64,000 nt of DNA from NCBI RefSeq assembly GCF_009805585.1, contig NZ_VHIN01000002.1, positions 124,001 through 188,000 on the forward strand. The letters are read 5' to 3'. The notes below the pieces were generated by a model. The model saw nothing but the letters and a program-made list of their open reading frames with translations. It made no database searches and was not told where the DNA came from. This stretch comes from Glutamicibacter sp. JC586 (GTDB lineage: Bacteria > Actinomycetota > Actinomycetes > Actinomycetales > Micrococcaceae). The position numbers were made by a program, and so were the translations under genes. Shown here piece after piece: positions 58,181-64,000 of the stretch; position 1 is the first letter of the stretch; each line of letters begins with the position of its first letter.

Positions 58181-58903
58181 ATGGAACTCACTCAATTTGC
58201 CGGATTCCTCCTAGTATCAGTAGCGCTGTCATGCACTCCTGGCGCGGACTGGGCCTACGTAATTTCATCCGCGTTAGGGCAACGCAGTTACCGCCCAGCC
58301 GTCTGGGGTCTGATCTCCGGCTACTTGCTCCACACCGCCTTGCTGGTTTGTGGCATCGCAGCGCTGGTCGCGAGCTCACCAATGGCATTGTTGTGGCTAA
58401 CCGTTGCTGGATCGTTCTACTTGTTGTGGCTGGGAATCTCGACACTGGTGTCGTTCAAAAAAGCTAAGTTTTACGACGCGGACCAAGCGACCGCTTCTTC
58501 TACAGACAAAGTTGAGCTTTCAACACCTGTAGCCGAACACGAACCTTCAATGAGCGGGTCCGTTGCTGTACTGACAAGAACCAAAAAGATCAAGACCCAC
58601 CCGTCCCCTTTTCTTCGCGGTCTGCTCACCAGTGGCACCAATCCCAAAGCCCTCCTTCTGTACGTGGCTTTGATCCCGCAGTACTTCAACCCCTCGGCCT
58701 CGTTGCCAATATCCCTCCAAACTCTGATCTTGGGGCTAACACACGTAGGCGTCTCGATCATCGTTTACTTTTGTGTTGCCGTGACAGCTCGAGCTTTGTT
58801 GCGCTCACGCCCAAGGGTCGCGCGAGGTGTCACGCTGTGTTCCGGCATCATCATGGTCTGTCTAGCATTAGGCCTGATCTACGAACAATTTTTCGTCGCA
58901 TAA
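58181..58903 (+). CDS. LysE/RhtB-family amino-acid exporter
   Basis: Membrane exporter of 240 residues with about six helices. It starts ELTQFAGFLLVSVALSCTPGADWAYVIS, the family signature TPGxD near 20-24. A hydrophilic loop (about 100-150, KVELSTPVAEHEPS) is longer than usual, then GLLTSGTNPKALLLYVALIPQY with the conserved NPK. ATG 58181 is chosen since CTAGGAGAG precedes it; the frame upstream is not coding. Divergent from an Lrp gene, which probably regulates it. Confidence 0.93.
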   Translation: MELTQFAGFLLVSVALSCTPGADWAYVISSALGQRSYRPAVWGLISGYLLHTALLVCGIAALVASSPMALLWLTVAGSFYLLWLGISTLVSFKKAKFYDADQATASSTDKVELSTPVAEHEPSMSGSVAVLTRTKKIKTHPSPFLRGLLTSGTNPKALLLYVALIPQYFNPSASLPISLQTLILGLTHVGVSIIVYFCVAVTARALLRSRPRVARGVTLCSGIIMVCLALGLIYEQFFVA

Positions 58904-58911
58904 CTCATTTA

Positions 58912-58946
58912 TTGAACACTGATCAAGACAATTGAACGGTGATCAA
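58912..58946 (+). promoter_or_regulatory. Tandem BioQ-like operator repeats
   Basis: Two copies of TTGAAC-N3-GATCAA, at 58912-58926 (TTGAACACTGATCAA) and 58932-58946 (TTGAACGGTGATCAA), with a period of 20 bases. The inner TGAAC-N3-GATCA is close to the 13-bp BioQ site of Corynebacterium as I remember it. The second copy provides a -35 TTGAAC with TGTATC (58955-58960) 17 bases on, so a bound repressor would block this promoter. Confidence 0.65.
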
Positions 58947-59051
58947 GTATGCTCTGTATCGGCGGTATTTCGACCGTCCGATCCGTTAGCCAGATTGACC
59001 TCGCCACCGCTTGGGTTTGCATCTGGCTCAGAGCATCACGCTGGAGCTTTT

Positions 59052-59741
59052 GTGGAACTACCCCCGATCCGCATCGAGAACGTCACCGTTCGTTATGACG
59101 AGCGCGACGTACTCAAAGACGTCAACATCACGCTAGATGAGCGACGTATCGGCATCATTGGCGCTAACGGTGCCGGAAAGAGCACGCTGTCCCGATTGCT
59201 CAATGGTCTAGTGCTTCCCACGGTTGGAACAGTTCGCATCGGCGAGTTGTCTACGAAAGAACACGCTAAGCAAATCAGGCGTGAAGTTGGCTTCGTCTTT
59301 CAGAATCCAGCCAATCAAATCATCATGCCGATAGTCTCAGAAGATATCGCCTTTGGACTCAAGAACCTTGGACTGCCAAAGAACGAACGACAGCTACGTG
59401 TGTCCACAACACTTTCTGAACTAGGCATCTCTCACCTCTCAGACCGTGAAAGCCACACTCTCTCAGGTGGCGAGCAGCAGATGGTCGCCCTCGCGTCGGT
59501 GCTGGCCATGCGCCCTAAGACCGTTGTATTCGATGAACCCACCACCATGCTGGACCTACGCAATCGACTCGGCTTCCAACGTGAAATAGCCAAGTTGGAG
59601 CAAAGAGCCATCGTGATCACCCACGACTTGGAAATCCTCGAGGACTTTGAACGCGTACTTGTTGTAACCAACGGTCAGGTGTCCTTTGACGGCCTCCCCC
59701 AGGCCGCAATAGACCATTACCGCGCTTGGAGCCACGCATGA
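59052..59741 (+). CDS. bioM: ECF transporter ATPase, biotin type
   Basis: ATPase subunit (229 residues) of the biotin ECF importer BioMNY. Walker A GANGAGKSTLSRLL near 35-48, Q-loop FVFQNPANQIIMP, signature HTLSGGEQQMVALASVLA, Walker B TVVFDEPTTMLDLRN and switch His in AIVITHDLEIL. FQNPANQ is characteristic of ECF ATPases. The GTG at 59052 is chosen since GGAG lies six bases upstream; the open frame to 58932 would include the operator repeats. Overlaps bioN by ATGA. Confidence 0.93.
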   Translation: MELPPIRIENVTVRYDERDVLKDVNITLDERRIGIIGANGAGKSTLSRLLNGLVLPTVGTVRIGELSTKEHAKQIRREVGFVFQNPANQIIMPIVSEDIAFGLKNLGLPKNERQLRVSTTLSELGISHLSDRESHTLSGGEQQMVALASVLAMRPKTVVFDEPTTMLDLRNRLGFQREIAKLEQRAIVITHDLEILEDFERVLVVTNGQVSFDGLPQAAIDHYRAWSHA

Positions 59742-60343
59742 GCGCGGCTCACAACGCTTCCTACCTATCGAGGATCAAGCCTGGCTGGAAGTTTGGAAGT
59801 CTGCTCGTATTGAGTATCGGACTATACCTAATCAGTTCGTGGCAAGTGCTCCTGGTGGCATTCATCCTCAGTGTCGCCCTGCTGGCCTCAGCGCGAGTGG
59901 ATCTGAAACAACTTCGAGCCCCATTGATCTCAATCGTGATCATTCTCGGTGTCGTTTTCATCCTGTTAGGGATTCAAACAAATTGGCTAAACGCAGTGTC
60001 TTCAGTTCTGCGCCTACTAACCATGTGCCTGCTGGCCTATTCAGTCAGTCTGAGCACACGCTTTTCCGAAATGCTGGAGCTGTTTCAACAAGTTGCTTCT
60101 CCAATACGCGTCGTCGGCGGAAATCCTGATCAAGTCGCGTTAGCCCTATCCATGACCATTCGTTTCATCCCCGAACTCAAAAAGGTCTACAACGAAGTCC
60201 GAGAAGCCCAACACGCCCGCGGTCTGGCTAACAATCCCTTAGCTGTCACCGTGCCATTGGTCATTCGATCTTTGAAGATCGCTGATGAAACTGCTGAGGC
60301 ACTAGATGCCCGCGGCTTCGACTCGGCACCGGCCAACCACTAG
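59738..60343 (+). CDS. bioN: ECF transporter transmembrane protein, biotin type
   Basis: T-component (201 residues) of the biotin ECF importer. Hydrophobic helices at about 20-55, 60-80, 80-110; the coupling helices carry ARG motifs: VREAQHARGLANNPLA and EALDARGFDSA, the two ARG boxes that bind the ATPase. Overlaps bioM by four bases and is followed by bioY after 44 bases. Confidence 0.93.
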   Translation: MSAAHNASYLSRIKPGWKFGSLLVLSIGLYLISSWQVLLVAFILSVALLASARVDLKQLRAPLISIVIILGVVFILLGIQTNWLNAVSSVLRLLTMCLLAYSVSLSTRFSEMLELFQQVASPIRVVGGNPDQVALALSMTIRFIPELKKVYNEVREAQHARGLANNPLAVTVPLVIRSLKIADETAEALDARGFDSAPANH

Positions 60344-60387
60344 CTGCACCACCTCATCCACTCTCACTCGCTCTGCCAAGGAAAACC

Positions 60388-60966
60388 ATGTCGCTCTCCA
60401 CTTCTACATCCCAGACCAAGAACACCGTTTACATTGCTATCTTCGCCGCCATGATTGCCGCTATGGGACTACTTCCACCTATTACCCTTGGCATCATTCC
60501 AGTGCCTATCACCTTGCAAACCTTGGGCGTCATGTTGGCCGGGGCACTGCTTGGTCCTTGGCGCGGTGCGATGGCGTCACTGGTTGTGGTTGTGCTGGCA
60601 TTGGCCGGGCTACCATTACTGGCCGGCGGACGTGGCGGACTTGGAGTACTGCTAGGCCCAACCGGTGGATACTTGGTTGGCTGGATTCTGGGTTCTTTCA
60701 TTATCGGAGCATTGTTCAAGTACTGGGTCCTTCGCGTTACCGGCAAAACGGCACAATTCCTCGCTGGGCTAGCCTCAGTCACCGCCGGAGGAATCGGCGG
60801 TATTTATCTTTGTGGTGTCCCGTGGACCGCAATGGTTACCGGTCTTGATTTCGGCACTTCATTGCTTGGCTCGGCAGCGTTCCTCCCAGGAGACCTTTTC
60901 AAAGCGGTTGTGACCACTCTGGTGGCCTTGACGGTTCACCGCAGTTACCGCGGGCTGATGAAGTAA
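60388..60966 (+). CDS. bioY: Biotin transporter substrate-binding protein BioY
   Basis: S-component of the ECF biotin importer, 192 residues with six helices. PITLQTLGVMLAGALLGPWRGAMASLVVVVLALAGLPLLAGGRGGLGVLLGPTGGYL matches BioY, in which GGxxGxxxLxGPTGGYL is the biotin-binding segment. With bioM and bioN it gives a complete high-affinity importer. Four bases separate it from the acyl-CoA ligase gene, so both are co-translated. Confidence 0.97.
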   Translation: MSLSTSTSQTKNTVYIAIFAAMIAAMGLLPPITLGIIPVPITLQTLGVMLAGALLGPWRGAMASLVVVVLALAGLPLLAGGRGGLGVLLGPTGGYLVGWILGSFIIGALFKYWVLRVTGKTAQFLAGLASVTAGGIGGIYLCGVPWTAMVTGLDFGTSLLGSAAFLPGDLFKAVVTTLVALTVHRSYRGLMK

Positions 60967-60970
60967 CAGC

Positions 60971-62407
60971 ATGGATTTTTGGGACGCTCTGGTTCACTGG
61001 GCGCGGGTGCGACCACATCATTTTGCTGTGCGCACTGCTAGTCATGAACTGACCTATGCGCAGCTAGCTGACCTTACGGCTCAGTTAGCCACTACGTTGG
61101 CTGAGGTTCCACACCAACGCGTCGGAATCTTGACTAGCGAGCCAGCCCACATGGCTCTTGGTTTTCAAGCATGCGCGCTATCGGGCAAGACGCTGGTGGT
61201 GCTCGATCCCGCGTGGCCCGCGTCCCTATTAAGCGACATGGTCGCCCGGCTTGGGTGCACCCATCTGATTGCTCAGGATCTTCCAGCAGCACTACTAGAA
61301 AACAATCTGAGCCTTATTGACGTACCCCAGAGTAGTTCGGGCTGTGAGCTGAGCCCGTGTTCAAATGTGCCGGAGCGTGAGTTGCTGATTATTTGCACTT
61401 CGGGCACAACCTCACACCCCAAAGCAATCTTGAGAAGTGCACAGTCTTGGACAAAGTCCATCAATGCCGGCGCCTCGATTTTGGGGGCCACCGATCAATG
61501 TGTCACGCTGTCCCCCGGACCGGTTTCGCACGGTCTTGGTCTGTATTCGTTAGTGGAGTCCTTACAGACCGGTGGAACATTCGTTGGCGCAGGCCGTTGG
61601 GATGCTAACCGGACCGCTTCCCTCCTTCGGCGCGTTAGCTGCAATCGAATAGTCAGCGTTCCCACTATTCTTCAACGGATGCTCGATAGCCTAGATTCGG
61701 AGCTGGTCAACGAAATTACTTGCGTTGTCAGTGGCGGCGAATCATTGAGTGCCGAGTTGGTGGACCGGCTATACGATCTACCTAAAATGAAACGTTGCGT
61801 TGAATACTTCGGCAGTAGCGAACACAGTTTGATCGCCTACTCGCAACGGGCGCCTCGAGGGGCGAACCTGGGAAGCTTTACTGGGGTCTTATTCCCCGGA
61901 GTAAAAGTTCACCTCCATGACCACGACACACCCACTGGTACGGGCCAGGTCTATGTAGACAGTCCTTTTAATGCCAAGGGCTATCTCACAGAGACTGCTC
62001 CACCAATAGCCCGATGCAACAAATCAACAAGCATTGGCGATCGAGCCAGCCTGGTAGGGCAACAAGGAATAGTTTTCCAGCCACGTTCGGACGGTATGTT
62101 GATTCTGAACGGCAACAACATTTATGTGCAGGAGCTAGAGCAAGTCTTCGCACAAATCGGCCTGCCACAGGTCAAAATCCGAGTTTCTGATGGTCGTGAT
62201 CAAGCGTGTCTGATCGCCTACGTATGTTCGGCCCCGGTCGATGAACAAAGTCTTCAGAAACAACTCGCACAACTCTTACCGACGTACAAGATTCCCCACG
62301 AAATTGTCTTTCTCAGCCAGTGGCCACAAACCTTCAGCGGAAAAGCAAAAATCCCATCACCACTGGAACAAGCCAACGAAATCATGAAAAGGGTGCGATT
62401 AAGATGA
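60971..62407 (+). CDS. Acyl-adenylating ligase (YhfT-like)
   Basis: ANL-superfamily acyl-CoA ligase of 478 residues. The P-loop-like A3 motif CTSGTTSHPKAIL is near 142-154; the C-terminal domain has the A10 Lys in QTFSGKAKIPS. A5-type GSSEHSLI and the A8 hinge region (LNGNNIYVQELEQVF) are present. B. subtilis YhfT is a comparable ligase next to BioY-like YhfU and thiolase YhfS, grouped long ago with biotin metabolism. The substrate is not known; a pimelate or related chain is plausible. It overlaps the thiolase gene by four bases. Confidence 0.85.
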   Translation: MDFWDALVHWARVRPHHFAVRTASHELTYAQLADLTAQLATTLAEVPHQRVGILTSEPAHMALGFQACALSGKTLVVLDPAWPASLLSDMVARLGCTHLIAQDLPAALLENNLSLIDVPQSSSGCELSPCSNVPERELLIICTSGTTSHPKAILRSAQSWTKSINAGASILGATDQCVTLSPGPVSHGLGLYSLVESLQTGGTFVGAGRWDANRTASLLRRVSCNRIVSVPTILQRMLDSLDSELVNEITCVVSGGESLSAELVDRLYDLPKMKRCVEYFGSSEHSLIAYSQRAPRGANLGSFTGVLFPGVKVHLHDHDTPTGTGQVYVDSPFNAKGYLTETAPPIARCNKSTSIGDRASLVGQQGIVFQPRSDGMLILNGNNIYVQELEQVFAQIGLPQVKIRVSDGRDQACLIAYVCSAPVDEQSLQKQLAQLLPTYKIPHEIVFLSQWPQTFSGKAKIPSPLEQANEIMKRVRLR

Positions 62408-63567
62408 CTGACGCCTTCATTATCAATGCGTTACGCACTCCCATCGTCCGGGCCGGAAAAGAATATGCCCGCACCACTGCCGAGCGCCTGCTGGCACCGG
62501 TTTTTGATGCCCTGCTTCAATGTAGCTCGATTGCTCCCGCTTCTGTAGATCATGTGTTTGCTGGCAACGCCGCCGGGCCCGGAGGTAATATCGCCAGGGT
62601 TGCAGCGCTGGCGTCAAAGCTCCCGTCATCGGTGGGAGCTACCAGCCTCGATGCACAGTGTGCCAGCGCATTAGAGGCCATTGCAGCCGGAGCGAGGATG
62701 ATCAGCTGTGGTGAGGCGGATGTAGTGCTCGCTGGTGGCGTGGAATCAGTGAGCACAGCCCCGTGGCGAGTCGAAAAGCAGACCTCGATGATCGCGCCGC
62801 CGAAATTATATTCCCGGGCACGTTTTACTCCACGCCCCGATCCAGATCCTGATATGGGTACAGCGGCGGAAAACATCGCTCAACGGTTCGTTGTCACTCG
62901 TGAACGTCAGGATGCTTTCGCTCTGCAAAGTCATCAGCGGGCCGTTCAGGCTCAAGCGGCGGGAATTTTTCGCGATGAAGTTGTGCCAATCCAGACCGCG
63001 TCGTCACTAGTTGGAGCGGACACCTGTCCGCGACCAACGCTCAGCGCAAGTAAGCTGGCCGCGCTCAAACCAGCGTTCGCGGAAGGTGGCAGCGTCACTG
63101 CGGGAAATTCTTGCCCGATCAATGACGGGGCCAGCGCAGTGCTTCTTGTTAGCGAAAGGGTGCTTGAACAGATACAGCCTGATTTCGCCTTGCGTTATCT
63201 TGGTTCATCCTCCGCAGGTTGCGATCCAGAAGTTCTAGGAATGGCCGCTACTCCCGCCTATCAAAAGCTCATCAAACTATTGGGCGCCGAGACACAAGAG
63301 CAATCGCCACTGATCGAGTTTAATGAAGCCTTCGCCGTTCAAGCGCTCGCTTGTCTCGATGAACTGGGCATCGCTACCGACACAGTAAATCGGGAAGGTG
63401 GCGCATTAGCGCTGGGACATCCGTACGGAGCCAGCGGCGCGGTGCTACTCACCAGGCTTTTCTCGCAAGCCCGAAGAAAGAAACTTCCAGGGCAGAGGTC
63501 TATCGCACTTATGGCAGCTGCCGGTGGGACTGGTAGTGCAATAGGTTTTGAATCCGTGTGCCTGTAG
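62404..63567 (+). CDS. Thiolase-family protein lacking the second Cys (YhfS-like)
   Basis: Acetyl-CoA acyltransferase-like protein of 387 residues. The nucleophilic Cys lies in SLDAQCASALEAI (near 83) and the His in ALGHPYGASGAVL; NEAFAVQALA is standard. The C-terminal CxGGGxG motif of thiolases reads MAAAGGTGSA, so the second catalytic Cys, the proton shuttle of the Claisen reaction, is replaced by Ala. The enzyme may therefore run a different condensation or a decarboxylative step. Start is the ATG at 62404 overlapping the ligase stop. Operon-mate of BioMNY, resembling Bacillus yhfS. Confidence 0.87.
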   Translation: MTDAFIINALRTPIVRAGKEYARTTAERLLAPVFDALLQCSSIAPASVDHVFAGNAAGPGGNIARVAALASKLPSSVGATSLDAQCASALEAIAAGARMISCGEADVVLAGGVESVSTAPWRVEKQTSMIAPPKLYSRARFTPRPDPDPDMGTAAENIAQRFVVTRERQDAFALQSHQRAVQAQAAGIFRDEVVPIQTASSLVGADTCPRPTLSASKLAALKPAFAEGGSVTAGNSCPINDGASAVLLVSERVLEQIQPDFALRYLGSSSAGCDPEVLGMAATPAYQKLIKLLGAETQEQSPLIEFNEAFAVQALACLDELGIATDTVNREGGALALGHPYGASGAVLLTRLFSQARRKKLPGQRSIALMAAAGGTGSAIGFESVCL

Positions 63568-63579
63568 CAACAGATACAT

Positions 63580-63629
63580 AAAGCGCGAGGCGCTACCGAC
63601 CCCGTGGGGTTGGTAGCGCCTCGCGCTTT
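63580..63629. terminator. Bidirectional terminator, biotin operon / DUF59
   Basis: A 24-bp stem (63580-63603 with 63606-63629, one wobble) closing on a two-base GT turn, with AAAG and CTTT at the ends, between convergent genes. Confidence 0.88.
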
Positions 63630-63640
63630 AGAGCTGGTGC

Positions 63641-63985
63641 TTAGATATTGAACCCAAGGGCTCGCATCTGATCGCGGCCGTCATCGGTAATACGTTCTGG
63701 ACCCCAAGGTGGCATCCAGACCCAGTTCAGACGGTGATCATCGACAATGCTCTCCAGTGCCTTGGCAACCTGCTCCTCGATAATATCGGTGAGCGGGCAA
63801 GCAGCGGTGGTCAAGGTGAGATCCAGCAGTAGAACTCCGTCTTCTGCGTACTTCAAGCCGTAGAGCAGCCCTAGATCGACGATATTAACACCGAGTTCCG
63901 GGTCAATAACGTCTTTTAGTGCTTCCTCAACGTCTTCCAGTGGAGTCGAGACGGCTCCCTGGCTCTGTTCGGTTGATTCACTCAT
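63641..63985 (-). CDS. Metal-sulfur cluster assembly factor (DUF59/SufT)
   Basis: Small protein of 114 residues of the MIP18/PaaD/SufT family that helps mature Fe-S proteins. VIDPELGVNIVDLGLLYG is the family core, and LTTAACPLTDIIEEQV holds the conserved Cys; WVWMPPWGPERITDDGRDQMRALGFNI is the typical end. In actinobacteria the gene usually closes the sufBDCS cluster, which may lie upstream, outside the window. Confidence 0.95.
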   Translation of the reverse strand: MSESTEQSQGAVSTPLEDVEEALKDVIDPELGVNIVDLGLLYGLKYAEDGVLLLDLTLTTAACPLTDIIEEQVAKALESIVDDHRLNWVWMPPWGPERITDDGRDQMRALGFNI

Positions 63986-64000
63986 GAAAAATACCCTTAG

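Noticed and set aside
1-64000. CRISPR arrays, insertion sequences or prophage
   Set aside because: No regularly spaced repeats, transposase, integrase or phage structural protein was found; the gene content is ordinary chromosomal.

Overview
The window looks like chromosomal core DNA of an actinobacterium, most likely the Micrococcaceae (Arthrobacter/Glutamicibacter-like) with an unusually moderate GC content (mid-50s per cent by eye). Pointers are the gene order clpX-clpP2-clpP1-tig-nei-rpiB-pepN (the order around Rv2457c-Rv2467 of Mycobacterium tuberculosis), an rne gene with a long basic N-terminal extension, an actinobacterial translational ileS T-box, DUF4233 and DUF2871 proteins, a mycothiol-era Rv2466c-like protein, frequent GTG/TTG starts, and an APS-reductase type sulfate pathway. 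I saw no insertion sequence, phage or CRISPR array.

Layout. 1-11.9 kb: partial rne, a VKOR protein, a GNAT acetyltransferase, an AI-2E family permease, a small orphan gene with its own promoter and terminator, then ndk, DUF4233, folC and ileS on the minus strand, ileS being led by a T-box. 12-18.8 kb: a HelD/HelR-type RNA polymerase motor preceded by a palindrome matching the rifamycin-associated element, followed at once by a histidine kinase, response regulator, MMPL transporter and DUF2871 protein. 18.9-20.2 kb: an exonuclease-TerB-BRCT protein. 20.3-31.4 kb: an 11-gene minus-strand sulfur block (sirohydrochlorin chelatase, sulfite reductase, cysH, cysD, cysN, sulfonate-type ABC importer, siroheme methyltransferase, ferredoxin reductase) plus an upstream SDR; a six-codon upstream ORF ending in a Cys codon sits before sulfite reductase.

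31.7-44.7 kb: valS, a secreted trypsin-like protease, a membrane protein, then the Clp/trigger factor region with tRNA-Pro and tRNA-Gly, nei and rpiB. 45-50.4 kb: pepN, an OsmC protein, a truncated haemoglobin, a conserved hypothetical and acyl-CoA thioesterase II. 50.4-53.3 kb: a redox divergon with SoxR, a MOSC-ferredoxin reductase fusion and a flavin reductase around a near-perfect sox box. 53.4-58.9 kb: ettA, an SSB-like protein, tRNA-Arg, an MFS carrier and a divergent Lrp/LysE pair.

58.9-63.6 kb: a biotin ECF importer (BioM-BioN-BioY) translationally joined to an acyl-CoA ligase and a thiolase-like protein, behind two tandem 20-bp-spaced operator-like repeats of the BioQ type. The window ends with a DUF59 Fe-S assembly protein. 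The most interesting systems are the RAE-helR antibiotic-response unit with its adjoining two-component/efflux genes, the biotin operon with the unexplained ligase/thiolase pair, the SoxR divergon, and the candidate cysteine-sensing leader of the sulfur operon.
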